This document shows positions 40,391-49,770 of a DNA stretch of 49,770 nucleotides, one piece after another. Position 1 is the stretch's first letter. Every line of letters begins with the position of its first letter. The notes beneath the pieces were generated by a model that was not told the DNA's origin, searched no databases, and saw nothing but the letters and a program-made list of their open reading frames with translations. This stretch comes from Prevotella sp. (GTDB lineage: Bacteria > Bacteroidota > Bacteroidia > Bacteroidales > Bacteroidaceae), in contig JAFUZD010000081.1 of NCBI GenBank assembly GCA_017476785.1, positions 1-49,770 on the forward strand, written 5' to 3'. Made by a program: the position numbers and the translations under genes.

Positions 40391-40500
40391 CGTGGCTTGC
40401 GAAGCAACACTCCGCGGCTTCGGGAGCGTTGCTCCGCGGCCTGCGGAGCATCGCTCCCCAGCCTCTGCAGCATTGCTCCGCAGCCTTTGAAACATTGGCG
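40391..40500. repeat. GC-rich tandem array of 22-bp units (five units), second copy
   Basis: Units begin at 40391, 40413, 40435, 40457 and 40479; the outer two are degenerate. The consensus is the same as at 21221-21330 (CGCGGCNTCGGGAGC then RTYGCTC). It lies in the 365-bp divergent gap between the glutathione peroxidase promoter and the FGE-fold gene. Apart from the two promoters and this array, I see nothing else in the gap. Confidence 0.9.
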
Positions 40501-40549
40501 GGGGCTTCACTTTTTCGTCTTTTTGCTGTCGTATTTCGCATTAATTACT

Positions 40550-40557
40550 TATCTTTG
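40550..40557 (+). promoter_or_regulatory. -7 box for the FGE-fold gene
   Basis: TATCTTTG is a full -7 match, 32 bases before the ATG at 40590. The nearest TTTG (40522-40525) is 24 bp upstream, somewhat too far. Confidence 0.5.
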
Positions 40558-40589
40558 CCACCGTAAACCAAAGATACCTAAAGGCAACA

Positions 40590-41741
40590 ATGATGAAATC
40601 AATCCGAATCTGGGGGCTGTTGCTGGCACTGCTGCTGGCCGTTCCCACAAGCGTTCTGGCGCAGATGCCGCCGTGCCCCGTATGCGGCAAGAAGATGAAC
40701 CTCTGCCCCTACCACGGCAAGCATCCTGCCCCGAAGCCCAAACCGAAACCCACGGCCAAGCCCAAACCGAAGCCACAACCGAAGCCGCAGGCGCAGCAAC
40801 CGCAGGTGCAGGCGGCTTATGAGGTGACGTTCACGTGCAACGTGCCGTCGGCTACGATGTATATCGACGATGCGAATATGGGCAATCCTACGGGTTCCAA
40901 ATATGTCAAGACCGGTACGCGCCGTGTCCGTCTGACGGCCGATGGCTACGAAGACTATGAGGGCACGTTCACCGTGGGCCCCAACAGCACTGCGGCCAGT
41001 TTTACGATGACACAACGTGCGCAGCCGCCGCTTTCCGATGAGACCATCACGGTCAATGGCGTCAGTTTTGTAATGAAGGGCGTGCAGGGCGGTACGTTCC
41101 AGATGGGCTCCAACGACAGTGAAGCTGAGAGTAATGAGAAGCCTGTGCATCAGGTGACGGTATCGTCGTTCCGCATCGGCCAGACGGAGGTGACGCAGGA
41201 GCTGTGGCAGGCCGTGATGGGTACGAATCCGTCAAAGTTTAAGGGCGCGAAGCGTCCCGTGGAATGCGTAAGCTGGGAGGACTGCCAGCAGTTTATCCAG
41301 CGGCTGAACGCGAAGACGGGCAAGCAGTTCCGCCTGCCCACGGAGGCCGAATGGGAATACGCAGCCCGTGGTGGCAACCGGAGCAGCGGCAGCAAGTATG
41401 CGGGCTCGTCTTCGATAGACGCAGTGGCTTGGTATACGGTGAATAGTTATAAAAAAGGAAGCAATAGTCCCGATTATGGCACGCACGAGGTGGGTACGAA
41501 GCAGCCGAACGAGCTGGGCCTGTATGATATGTCGGGCAACGTAAATGAGTGGTGCAGCGACTGGTATGGCTCTTATAGCAGCGCATCCCAGACGAATCCT
41601 GCTGGTCCGTCTTCGGGCTCTATCCCCGTGGTCCGTGGTGGCTGTTGGGACCTCGACGCGCAGAGCTGCCGCGTGTCGGATCGGGGCAACTGTTCGCCCG
41701 GCAGCCGCGTCCGCCGCATCGGACTGCGCCTCGCCCTTTAG
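40590..41741 (+). CDS. Secreted PEGA and formylglycine-enzyme-fold protein with a DGR-like variable C-terminus
   Basis: The product has 383 residues. A signal peptide (about 1-25, cleavage after VLA) precedes a possible metal knuckle (Cys29, Cys32, Cys39, His42 in CPVCGKKMNLCPYH). Then come a Lys-Pro-rich linker (47-72), a PEGA-type beta domain (about 75-142; ATMYIDDANMG, RRVRLTADGYEDYEG) and an FGE-sulfatase domain (about 155-383; GGTFQMGSNDSEAESNEKPVHQV, QTEVTQELWQAVMG, RLPTEAEWEYAARGG, YDMSGNVNEWCSDWY). This fold is C-type-lectin-like. Residues 348-383 resemble the variable region of retroelement-diversified proteins. It is the only plus-strand gene in this stretch. A catalytic role is doubtful; surface ligand binding is more plausible. 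Confidence 0.85.
   Translation: MMKSIRIWGLLLALLLAVPTSVLAQMPPCPVCGKKMNLCPYHGKHPAPKPKPKPTAKPKPKPQPKPQAQQPQVQAAYEVTFTCNVPSATMYIDDANMGNPTGSKYVKTGTRRVRLTADGYEDYEGTFTVGPNSTAASFTMTQRAQPPLSDETITVNGVSFVMKGVQGGTFQMGSNDSEAESNEKPVHQVTVSSFRIGQTEVTQELWQAVMGTNPSKFKGAKRPVECVSWEDCQQFIQRLNAKTGKQFRLPTEAEWEYAARGGNRSSGSKYAGSSSIDAVAWYTVNSYKKGSNSPDYGTHEVGTKQPNELGLYDMSGNVNEWCSDWYGSYSSASQTNPAGPSSGSIPVVRGGCWDLDAQSCRVSDRGNCSPGSRVRRIGLRLAL
41632..41738 (+). other. Candidate DGR variable region at the 3' end of the FGE-fold gene
   Basis: The frame around RGGCWDLDAQSCRVSDR to IGLRLAL fits a template rich in AAC/AAT codons. At the expected Asn positions the codons are GAC, CTC, GAC, AGC, GAT, GGC, AAC, TGT, GGC, AGC, GTC, CGC and CGC: all keep a pyrimidine third base and differ only at positions one and two. 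The invariant codons between them lack A. No template repeat or reverse transcriptase gene is in this window. Confidence 0.5.
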
Positions 41742-41849
41742 TTCACCCGCTTCCCCCTCAAAAAAGCGCGGTCTTAGCCAAAGAGGGGGCAAAACGTAAG
41801 CTTGCGGTTGGGCAACCTGCATCTGTAAGTTGTGCGGCCGCAGAAAGCA

Positions 41850-41901
41850 AAGAAAAGACCATTTCTGAACCTACCATCAAGTTCGGAAATGGTCTTTTCT
41901 T
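41850..41901. terminator. Bidirectional terminator between the FGE-fold gene and galK
   Basis: A 21-bp stem with one G-T pair (41850-41870 with 41881-41901) and a 10-base loop, carrying AAGAAAAG/CTTTTCTT ends. It separates two convergent genes. Confidence 0.9.
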
Positions 41902-41940
41902 ATTTGGAATGTTGCTGTTGCGCCATAGGCGCAGTGCCTA

Positions 41941-43104
41941 TTAGCAAATCTTGCGCGAGCCGTCGCCGATGACAACGTCGTAGACTTTCGGAGCGTGGCC
42001 GTACTTGGCCGCAAACTTCTCCGTGGCATCGGCAATGAACTTCTTGTACAGGTCGTTGCGCACGAGGTTGATGGTGCAACCGCCGAAGCCGCCACCCATA
42101 ATGCGGCTACCCGTCACGCCGTTCGCCTTAGCCAGCTCGTTCAGGTAGTCCAACTCCTCGCAGCTGACCTCGTACTCCTTCGACAGACCCTCGTGGGTCT
42201 CGTACATCTTCTGGCCCACCGTCTCGTAGTCGCCGGCATTGAGGGCGTCGCAGACAGCCAGCACGCGGTCTTTCTCACCGAGCACGAACTTGGCGCGCTT
42301 GTAGTCCTCTTCGCCTACTTCGGCACGCACTTCCTCCAGCTGCTCCCACGTGCAGTCGCGCAGGGTCTCGAATTGGCCTTCCGGATGCTTGGCCTGAATA
42401 TGCTTCACCACGTTCTCGCAGGAGTTGCGGCGGTCGTTGTAGGGCGAGCCGGCCAGCTCGTGCTTCACGACGGAGTCGAGCAGCACCAGCCGATAGCCGT
42501 CGGGCTTGAAGGGGAAGTATTCGAACTCACGGCTGCGGCAGTCGAGGCGCATCAGACAGTCGGACTTGCCGAAGACGCTGGCAAACTGGTCCATAATGCC
42601 GCAGTTGACGCCGCAGTAGTTGTGCTCCGTGGCCTGACCGGCCAGTACCATATCCCACTGGCTCACCTTATTGTCGCCGAAGAGGTCGTTCAGACCGAAG
42701 GCAAAGCAGCTCTCCATCGCTGCCGACGACGACATACCGGCACCGAGGGGCACGTCGCCGGCAAAGGCAATGTTGAAGCCCTTCACGGGCACGCCGAGCT
42801 TCTTCATCTCCAGCGCGATGCCGTAGATGTAGCGGGCCCAGCTGGCGCGCGGCCCGTTGGGGTCGCCCAGCTTGAAGTCTACGCGGTCTTTCAGGTCGAT
42901 GGCGTAGGCGCGCACGGTGTCTTCAGTGTCGTTCGGGCGAATCTCGGCCATAATGCCTTTGTCAACGGCTCCGGGGAATACGAATCCGCCATTATAGTCA
43001 GTGTGCTCACCAATCAGGTTAATACGGCCGGGAGAGGCATAGACGTGACCAGTCTTACCGTCAAAGTGCTTGATGAAGCGGCTTCTTACAAATTCAATAT
43101 CCAT
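41941..43104 (-). CDS. galK: Galactokinase
   Basis: Phosphorylates alpha-D-galactose with ATP, first step of the Leloir pathway. It has 387 residues of the GHMP kinase family. Motif 1 with the galactose-binding signature is GRINLIGEHTDYNGG, the ATP loop is PLGAGMSSSAAMES, the catalytic Asp region is NYCGVNCGIMDQFASVFG, and motif 3 is GSRIMGGGFGGCTINLV. It is the last gene of the operon galM-gluP-galK, 39 bp after the transporter. galT and galE are not in the window. Confidence 0.97.
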   Translation of the reverse strand: MDIEFVRSRFIKHFDGKTGHVYASPGRINLIGEHTDYNGGFVFPGAVDKGIMAEIRPNDTEDTVRAYAIDLKDRVDFKLGDPNGPRASWARYIYGIALEMKKLGVPVKGFNIAFAGDVPLGAGMSSSAAMESCFAFGLNDLFGDNKVSQWDMVLAGQATEHNYCGVNCGIMDQFASVFGKSDCLMRLDCRSREFEYFPFKPDGYRLVLLDSVVKHELAGSPYNDRRNSCENVVKHIQAKHPEGQFETLRDCTWEQLEEVRAEVGEEDYKRAKFVLGEKDRVLAVCDALNAGDYETVGQKMYETHEGLSKEYEVSCEELDYLNELAKANGVTGSRIMGGGFGGCTINLVRNDLYKKFIADATEKFAAKYGHAPKVYDVVIGDGSRKIC

Positions 43105-43143
43105 AATCGTTTGCTTTGTTTATAGGTTAATAATGTATTCTTC

Positions 43144-44457
43144 TTATTCAACAGGGATGTCCTTATTTACGTTCTTGCAGCCGAAGAGGGCGTAGTAGAA
43201 CATATAGGCCATTGCCAGCAGATAGACGAAATAGCTGGGCATATAGCCCATAAAGTTGGAGAACCAGCCTTGGATGAGGGGCAACACGCCGCCGCCTACT
43301 ACCATCATCATAAAGATACCGCTGGCCTGCGCCGTGTACTTGCCCAGTCCCTCGGTGGCCAGATTGAAGATGCTGGCCCACATAATAGAGGTGCACAAGC
43401 CGCAGAGCACCAGCAGCAGGGCACTGACGGGAACGACGGCCGAGGTGAACGAGAAGGTCATAATGCTGAAGAGCGGCATCGTGACGGTACTGGTCTTGGG
43501 CAGCACCATAGCGGCGAGGATAAGAATCATTCCGACACAGGTGGTGGCCAGCATCAGTTGGCGCGACGACACCTTTCCGGCAATGAAGCCCGAGACGAGT
43601 CGGCCGCAGAGCATCAGCAGCCAGTACATAGCGGCTACGGCTCCACCGATGGTGGCGGCATTCTCGAGCAGGCCGGCACCTTTCTCGGTCGTATCGGACA
43701 GGTAGAAGTTCAAAGCGCCCGGGATGCCCACCTCAACGCCTACGTAGACGAAGATGGGAATGACGCCCAGCGTGCAGTGGCGGAATGACCACGGCGAGTG
43801 CTCGAACTTGGTTTCGGCAGTGACCTTGCCCAGCTCAGGGTCTTGGATGGGGATGAAGGTCAGGGCGACAAAGGCTCCTGCGAAGACTGCCATTGCAATA
43901 TAGAGTACCAGATTGACGTCGGCCATCTGAGTGGACTTGGTCACTTCGCCGATGAGCGCACCGACCAGCATCGGGGTGAGCGTACCGGTCAGCGAGTTCA
44001 GCGTGCCGCCGATGAGGTTCAGCTGGTTGCCGCGGTTGCCGCCGCCGCCAAGCAGGTTGAGCATCGGGTTGACCACCGTGTTCAGGATGCAGACGGAGAA
44101 ACCGGAGATGAAGGCACCGAGCAGATAGACGCAGAAGCCGGCAATGCCCGTGGGGAAGCTGGAGATGAACTGCACCAGCACGCCAAAGAAACCGACGGCA
44201 ATACCAATCAGCGCCGACTTCTTATAGCCAATCTTGGTCAGCATCTTGCCTGCGGGAATACCCATAAACAGATAGGCGAAGAAGTTCATAAAGTTACCCA
44301 TCATTCCCAGCATATTGTTGCCGTCGATGCCGGGCTGGCTCTTCCAGATGACACCGATGGGTGCACCGAGGTTGGTGACGAACGCAATCATTGCGTAGAG
44401 GAAGAACATCGTGATGATGGCGATGATGCTTCCGTTTTGCTTTTGTGAATTAGACAT
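43144..44457 (-). CDS. gluP: MFS sugar transporter (FHS family, glucose/galactose type)
   Basis: An inner-membrane proton-coupled importer of 437 residues with about 12 hydrophobic helices. It has the FHS features: N-terminal ITMFFLYAMIAFVTNLGAPIGVIW, FAYLFMGIPAGKMLTKIGYKKSALIG after helix 2, GAFISGFSVCILNTVVNPMLNLLGG in helix 4, and a long central loop (PELGKVTAETKFEHSPWSFR). Its place between aldose epimerase and galactokinase supports galactose or glucose as substrate. A galK/transporter/epimerase cluster of this form is known in Bacteroides. Confidence 0.88.
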   Translation of the reverse strand: MSNSQKQNGSIIAIITMFFLYAMIAFVTNLGAPIGVIWKSQPGIDGNNMLGMMGNFMNFFAYLFMGIPAGKMLTKIGYKKSALIGIAVGFFGVLVQFISSFPTGIAGFCVYLLGAFISGFSVCILNTVVNPMLNLLGGGGNRGNQLNLIGGTLNSLTGTLTPMLVGALIGEVTKSTQMADVNLVLYIAMAVFAGAFVALTFIPIQDPELGKVTAETKFEHSPWSFRHCTLGVIPIFVYVGVEVGIPGALNFYLSDTTEKGAGLLENAATIGGAVAAMYWLLMLCGRLVSGFIAGKVSSRQLMLATTCVGMILILAAMVLPKTSTVTMPLFSIMTFSFTSAVVPVSALLLVLCGLCTSIMWASIFNLATEGLGKYTAQASGIFMMMVVGGGVLPLIQGWFSNFMGYMPSYFVYLLAMAYMFYYALFGCKNVNKDIPVE

Positions 44458-44495
44458 TGTTTCTTTCCTTTTTTAACATTATGAATAGTTGATAG

Positions 44496-45587
44496 TTATT
44501 TCTCCACTCCAAACCGATAGATGGTCTTCTGCTTGTACTGCTGCCCCGGATTCAGAATGACTGAGGGGAAGTAGGGGTGGTTGGGGGTGTCGGGGAAGTG
44601 CTGGCACTCGAAGCAGATGGCCGAGCGGCGGGGGAACGTGGCCCCGTGCTGGCCTTTGTAGCCGTCGGCCCAGTTGTCGCTGTAGACCTGCATACCCGGC
44701 TCGGTCGTATAGACTTCGAGCGTGCGGCCACTGACGGGCTCGGTCAGCTTGGCGGCATAGCTCAGCTCGCCCTCTTCCCGCTTGTTCAGCACGAAGCAGT
44801 GGTCGTAGCCGGCGCCGTTCTTAATCTGCTCGTCGTCGGCATCAATGTCCTGACCGACGGGCTTGGCCGTGCGGAAGTCGAACGGCGTACCGGCTACCTT
44901 CAGAATCTCGCCGGTAGGAATGGATGTCTCGTCGGTGGGAATGAAGAAGTCGGCATTGATTTGGCAAATCTGATTCTCAATCGTAGGAGTGGGATTGGCA
45001 ATGCCCGACAGTGAGAAGAAGGCGTGATGCGTCAGGTTGATGATGGTCTTCTTGTTGGTGGTTGCCATATACTCAATGATCAGCTCGTTCTGGTCAGTGA
45101 AGGTGTACTCTACGGCAATGCGGCACTCTCCGGTGAAGCCCTCTTCACCATAGGCGCTGGTATAAGTGAGTGCCAGCGCGCGCGGCCCCATTTGACGGGC
45201 ATCCCAGACGCGGGCGTGGAAGCCGGTGGGACCGCCGTGCAGGGCATTTGGGCCGTTGTTGATGGCCAGCTGATAGTCTTTGCCGTTGAGCGTGAACTGG
45301 CCGCGGCGGATGCGGTTGCCGTAACGGCCAATCAGTGTGGACAAATAAGGCTCGGGGCTGTTGATGACCTCCTGAATGTTGTCGTGCCCTTGAATGACGT
45401 TGGCCACGTTGCCATCTTTGTCGGGGACCATAATGGCCACGATGGCGCCGCCGTAATTGGTGATTGCAACTTCGTAACCTAAGCGGTTTCGCAGTATGTA
45501 TAAATCGGTTTTCTTTCCATTTACCGTGGTCTGGAAATCCTTACGGTTCAGACCACACAGGTTCGCGTTTTCCGTTGTGTTCGCCAT
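44496..45587 (-). CDS. galM: Aldose 1-epimerase, cytoplasmic
   Basis: Converts beta-D-galactose to the alpha anomer that galactokinase uses. It has 363 residues without a signal peptide, in contrast to the lipoprotein paralog at 34.2 kb. Mutarotase motifs are VAITNYGGAIVAIMVPD, STLIGRYGNRI, NNGPNALHGGPTGFHARVWD, the catalytic His region INLTHHAFFSLSG, GAGYDHCFVLN and the Glu in ICFECQHFPDTPNHPYFPS. It is the first gene of the galactose operon and has a near-consensus promoter directly upstream. Confidence 0.95.
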   Translation of the reverse strand: MANTTENANLCGLNRKDFQTTVNGKKTDLYILRNRLGYEVAITNYGGAIVAIMVPDKDGNVANVIQGHDNIQEVINSPEPYLSTLIGRYGNRIRRGQFTLNGKDYQLAINNGPNALHGGPTGFHARVWDARQMGPRALALTYTSAYGEEGFTGECRIAVEYTFTDQNELIIEYMATTNKKTIINLTHHAFFSLSGIANPTPTIENQICQINADFFIPTDETSIPTGEILKVAGTPFDFRTAKPVGQDIDADDEQIKNGAGYDHCFVLNKREEGELSYAAKLTEPVSGRTLEVYTTEPGMQVYSDNWADGYKGQHGATFPRRSAICFECQHFPDTPNHPYFPSVILNPGQQYKQKTIYRFGVEK

Positions 45588-45620
45588 AATCGATTGTTTT
45601 TAGTTATAATATCTTTTCTG

Positions 45621-45652
45621 CAAAGTAACCTAAAAAAAACGAATCTCACAAA
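45621..45652 (-). promoter_or_regulatory. Promoter of the galM-gluP-galK operon
   Basis: On the minus strand TTTG (45652-45649), 20 bp, then TTACTTTG (45628-45621) matches all but one consensus base. The predicted start is near 45614, giving a leader of about 27 bases. Confidence 0.7.
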
Positions 45653-45693
45653 CGAAACGCAGAAAAAAACGCCTTTCCGAATGTTAAAAACAA

Positions 45694-47010
45694 CTAAATG
45701 CAGTTTTTCAGGAAGTCTCCCACCACGTAGCTGCTGCCTCCGACGAAAACAAAATCGTCGTGCGCCGCATTGGCCATTGCGGCCTTATAGGCTTCGAAAA
45801 CAGACGGATAAGCCCCGCCGCCCAGCCCGTATTCGCTGGCGTATGTCTGGACTACGGTCTCGGGGAGTGCCCGTTTGTTGGCTGCCTTCGTGAAGTAGTA
45901 GATGGCGTCTTTCGGGAGCAGGGACAGCACGCCGCAGATGTCCTTATCGTCTACCATTCCGAAGACGATGTGCATCTGGCGGCATTTGACGGCCTTCAGC
46001 TGTTGGCTCAGGTAAGTCCATCCCGCCACGTTGTGACCGGTGTCGCAGACCACGTGCGGCGCATTGCGCACCGTCTGCCACCGTCCCTGCAGTCCTGTGA
46101 GTGCAGCCACGTTCTTCAGTGCCTCTGCCAGCTCTTTCTTGCTCTTCTCAATGTTGGCGGGGTGCTTGCATTCGCAGAGATAGCCCAGCAGCTCTAACTG
46201 TCGGAGGGCCGCCAGAATGGTGTTGGTGTTCTTGGCCTGATAGCTGCCGGCCAGCCCTCCCCGCAGCGTGCCGTAGCGGCGGGTCTGATACTGCATCGTG
46301 CCGTCGGGCTGGCTTTCTGCGGCGATGACCTCCTTCTCGTCTTCGGCAAAGACAATCGGGGCATTCACCTCTTGGGCCTTTGCCTCGAATACGGGGCGCG
46401 TCTCTTCCGTCGCTTCCCCAATGACTACGGGAACGCCCGGCTTGATGATGCCCGCTTTCTCAGCAGCAATGGCTGCCAGCGTGTTGCCGAGGAACTGGGT
46501 ATGGTCAAAGCTGATGTTGGTGATAACGGAGAGGATAGGGGAGATGATGTTCGTGCAGTCCAGCCGGCCACCCAGTCCTACCTCAATGACGGCAATGTCG
46601 ACCTGCATATCCTTAAAATACTTGAAGGCCATCGCCGTGGTGACTTCAAAGAAAGAGGGGTGGAGCGGCTCGAAGAATGCCCGCTCGCGGGCTACGAAAT
46701 CGACCACGTAGTCCTCGCTGACGGGGCGCCCGTTGACGCGGATGCGCTCCCGGAAGTCTACCAGATGGGGGGAAGTGTAGAGCCCCACCTTATAGCCGCA
46801 CGTCTGTAAGACGGCCGCAATGGTATGCGAGCACGAGCCTTTGCCGTTGGTGCCTGCGACGTGAATGGTACGAAAAAACTGGTGCGGATGACCGAAATGG
46901 TCATCCAGCACCAGTGTGTTGTCCAGTCCTTCCTTATAGCCCGATGCGCCCTGCTTTTCAAACATCGGCATCTGGCTGAAGAGATAGGCCGTAGTCTCTT
47001 GATAGTTCAT
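45694..47010 (-). CDS. folC: Folylpolyglutamate synthase / dihydrofolate synthase
   Basis: Adds glutamate to dihydropteroate and folates. It has 438 residues of the Mur-ligase-like fold. The P-loop is HVAGTNGKGSCSHTIAAVLQ, followed by GLYTSPHLVDFRERI, the Mg-site region DIAVIEVGLGGRLDCTNII, SFDHTQFLG and the C-terminal domain with LQGRWQTVRNAPHVVCDTGHNVAG. Its ATG shares one base with the dnaJ stop codon, so it is co-translated with the chaperone genes grpE and dnaJ. Confidence 0.95.
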   Translation of the reverse strand: MNYQETTAYLFSQMPMFEKQGASGYKEGLDNTLVLDDHFGHPHQFFRTIHVAGTNGKGSCSHTIAAVLQTCGYKVGLYTSPHLVDFRERIRVNGRPVSEDYVVDFVARERAFFEPLHPSFFEVTTAMAFKYFKDMQVDIAVIEVGLGGRLDCTNIISPILSVITNISFDHTQFLGNTLAAIAAEKAGIIKPGVPVVIGEATEETRPVFEAKAQEVNAPIVFAEDEKEVIAAESQPDGTMQYQTRRYGTLRGGLAGSYQAKNTNTILAALRQLELLGYLCECKHPANIEKSKKELAEALKNVAALTGLQGRWQTVRNAPHVVCDTGHNVAGWTYLSQQLKAVKCRQMHIVFGMVDDKDICGVLSLLPKDAIYYFTKAANKRALPETVVQTYASEYGLGGGAYPSVFEAYKAAMANAAHDDFVFVGGSSYVVGDFLKNCI

Positions 47011-48158
47011 TAATTGAAGTAGTTCTTGAATTTCTGGAATATCGACCGCTTGGTGGCTGCGTCGCCTCTGAAATTGTCGCTCTTCCGGAACTGCTCAATG
47101 GCGTTCTTCTCTTCTTTGCTCAGCGTCTTGGGTATGTAGACGCTCACGTTCACCACCAAGTCGCCGTTGCCGCGTCCGTAGCCCTGCACGGCGGGCAGTC
47201 CCTTGCCGCGCAGCCGCATTGTCTTGCCGGGCTGCGTTCCCGGCTCAATCTTCACTTTCAGCTTGTTCCCTTCGATGGTCGGAATCTCAATATCGCCGCC
47301 AAGTGCTGCTGTCGGAAAGTCGAGCAATAGGTTGTATATCAGGTCGTTATTATCTCGGATGAATGTGTCGTTGTCCTCTTCTTCGATGAAGACCTGAATG
47401 TCGCCGTTGATTCCTTTGTGTCGGCCGGCATTGCCTTTGCCCGGCACGTTGACAATCATTCCTTCGGCCACTCCTGCGGGAATCTTGATTTCTACCACTT
47501 CCTCGCCTTTCGTAATGCCCGAACCGCCACATTCGTGACACTTGTTCTGCACGACGCGGCCCTCGCCGCCACAGGTAGGACACACGCCCTGCGTCTGCAT
47601 CATTCCGAAAATACTCTGGGTGGTGTGGGTGATGACGCCCGAGCCGTGGCACGTCGGACAGTTCTCCATTCCGCTTCCGTCCTCGGCACCCGTGCCGTGG
47701 CAGTGCGAGCAGGTGACGTCCTTACGTACCTTAAACTTCTTCGTCACGCCGTGGGCAATCTCTTCGAGCGAGAGCCTGACCTTCAGTCGCAGGTCGCTGC
47801 CCCGATGCTTCTGCGGACCTCGGCTGCCTCCGCCGAATCCGCCGAATCCGGCTCTTCCGCCGAAGATGTCGCCGAACATCGAGAAGATATCGTCCATATT
47901 CATACTCGTACCGCCGAATCCGCCGAATCCGCCCGTCGGTCCGTTGAAGCCGAACTGGTCGTATTGCTGGCGTTTCTGCGGGTCGTGCAGCACGTCGTAT
48001 GCTTCGGCCGCCTCCTTAAATTTCTCCTCCGCCTCTTTGTTGCCGGGGTTGCGGTCGGGGTGATACTTGATGGCGATGGTGCGATACGCCTTTTTTATCT
48101 GGTCTTCGGTCGCATTCTTGTCGACGCCAAGCACCTCGTAATAGTCTCTTTTTGCCAT
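47010..48158 (-). CDS. dnaJ: Chaperone DnaJ
   Basis: Hsp40 co-chaperone that delivers substrates to DnaK and stimulates its ATPase. It has 382 residues with all parts: J domain (1-70; HPD in [11 protein letters not shown]), a Gly/Phe-rich segment (about 75-120), a zinc-finger domain of four CxxCxGxG repeats ([34 protein letters not shown]), and C-terminal substrate-binding domains ([20 protein letters not shown]). It starts one base after the grpE stop codon and overlaps folC by one base at its end. Confidence 0.98.
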   Translation of the reverse strand: MAKRDYYEVLGVDKNATEDQIKKAYRTIAIKYHPDRNPGNKEAEEKFKEAAEAYDVLHDPQKRQQYDQFGFNGPTGGFGGFGGTSMNMDDIFSMFGDIFGGRAGFGGFGGGSRGPQKHRGSDLRLKVRLSLEEIAHGVTKKFKVRKDVTCSHCHGTGAEDGSGMENCPTCHGSGVITHTTQSIFGMMQTQGVCPTCGGEGRVVQNKCHECGGSGITKGEEVVEIKIPAGVAEGMIVNVPGKGNAGRHKGINGDIQVFIEEEDNDTFIRDNNDLIYNLLLDFPTAALGGDIEIPTIEGNKLKVKIEPGTQPGKTMRLRGKGLPAVQGYGRGNGDLVVNVSVYIPKTLSKEEKNAIEQFRKSDNFRGDAATKRSIFQKFKNYFN

Positions 48159-48159
48159 T

Positions 48160-48744
48160 TTATTGTCCTACTGCCACTTTGGCGTGGCGGATTACTTTGT
48201 CGTTCAGGGTGTAGCCTTTGGCTACGCAGTCAATGACCTTTCCTTTCTTGTCGTCGCCCATCGGCAACAGCGCAACGGCTTCGTGCACGTCTGTATTGAA
48301 GTCGGCATCGTCGGTCTCGATGACTTTCACGCCCATTCCTTCCAGAATCTTTACGAATTTGTTGTATATCAGCTCCATTCCCTCGCGTAGCACGGCAGGG
48401 TCGTCGGTCTTCTCTCCATTCTCGAGGGCGCGCTCCATATCGTCGATGACGGGCAGGATGGCACTGACGGCACGCTCGCTGCCGTTCAGTATCAGTTCGG
48501 CTTTCTCCTTCAGCGTGCGTTTGCGGAAGTTGTCAAACTCGGCCACTGAGCGCAGATACTTGTCTTTCAGCTGCGCTATTTCTTCGTTGGCAGCCTCCAA
48601 CGGGTCTTTCTCCTCAGCCACTTCGGCCACTTCAGCCTCTTCGGCATTGCCTTCGGGCACATCGTTGTTTACTTCTTCCACCTCTACGGTCTGCTCTTCC
48701 TGTTCCAGAGCCTCGCCGTCGGTTACGTTTATCTTTTCATCCAT
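48160..48744 (-). CDS. grpE: Nucleotide exchange factor GrpE
   Basis: Releases ADP from DnaK. It has 194 residues: an acidic, low-complexity N-terminus (1-52), a long dimerising helix ([30 protein letters not shown]) and the C-terminal beta domain ([36 protein letters not shown]). It is the first visible gene of grpE-dnaJ-folC. The 52-bp gap upstream shows no good promoter, only a weak GGTTTTTG-like box on the minus strand. Confidence 0.97.
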   Translation of the reverse strand: MDEKINVTDGEALEQEEQTVEVEEVNNDVPEGNAEEAEVAEVAEEKDPLEAANEEIAQLKDKYLRSVAEFDNFRKRTLKEKAELILNGSERAVSAILPVIDDMERALENGEKTDDPAVLREGMELIYNKFVKILEGMGVKVIETDDADFNTDVHEAVALLPMGDDKKGKVIDCVAKGYTLNDKVIRHAKVAVGQ

Positions 48745-48796
48745 AGTTGTTGATTTTAATGTCCTCTACTTGCCTTCTGCAAAAACCGTGCCGTTT

Positions 48797-49770
<974 letters not shown>

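Noticed and set aside
41742-41849. Gene or DGR cofactor (Avd-like) after the FGE-fold gene
   Set aside because: No frame of useful length. Only a CCCCCTC/GAGGGGG dyad with a long loop is visible before the terminator.

Overview
The window looks like chromosomal DNA of a Bacteroidales bacterium, most likely in the Prevotellaceae. The evidence is the G+C-rich but Bacteroidetes-type gene content, the arabinose and galactose clusters laid out much as I recall them from Bacteroides, and many promoters of the Bacteroidetes type (TTTG, about 20 bp, TAnnTTTG). I see no rRNA, tRNA, prophage, insertion sequence or CRISPR array. Most genes are housekeeping or sugar metabolism.

Layout. 1-15 kb is plus strand: the end of uxaC, a Wza-like export lipoprotein, glmS, then a purF-like/carA/carB operon in which carB is cut by one in-frame TGA, a REC-histidine kinase, fabD, a cytoplasmic GH13 enzyme and an AlaX-like editing protein. 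15-21 kb is minus strand: a membrane-bound EEP phosphatase/nuclease behind a histidine kinase-REC hybrid, a membrane glycosyltransferase, RNase E/G, a 29-residue very basic protein and HU. pyk stands alone on plus. 23-35.4 kb is one long minus-strand L-arabinose block read as aldose epimerase, SSS symporter (araP), Nudix-type regulator (araR), araD, araA, araB, GH51 arabinofuranosidase, transketolase, rpiB. It frees arabinose, imports it, converts it to xylulose-5-phosphate and feeds the non-oxidative pentose phosphate pathway. 35.5-37.5 kb holds an unknown 199-residue gene joined without a gap to a divergent FtsZ. 37.7-40.3 kb is a peroxide-type operon: glutathione peroxidase, OhrR-like MarR regulator, a frameshifted radical SAM gene and a flavodoxin, behind repeated dyads that look like regulator sites. 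One lone plus-strand gene (40.6-41.7 kb) encodes a secreted PEGA/formylglycine-enzyme-fold protein whose last 36 residues look like the variable region of a diversity-generating retroelement. The rest is minus strand: galM-gluP-galK, grpE-dnaJ-folC and a partial ABC-F ATPase with a degenerate second nucleotide site.

The most unusual material is non-coding or repeat-derived. There are two GC-rich arrays of 22-bp units (21.2 kb, 40.4 kb), an AT-rich array also of 22-bp units (37.6 kb), a nonanucleotide Ser-Glu-X repeat found both in an intergenic region and inside the carA reading frame, and a double hairpin repeat after carB. Two genes (carB and the radical SAM gene) carry single-base lesions that may be real or may be assembly errors.
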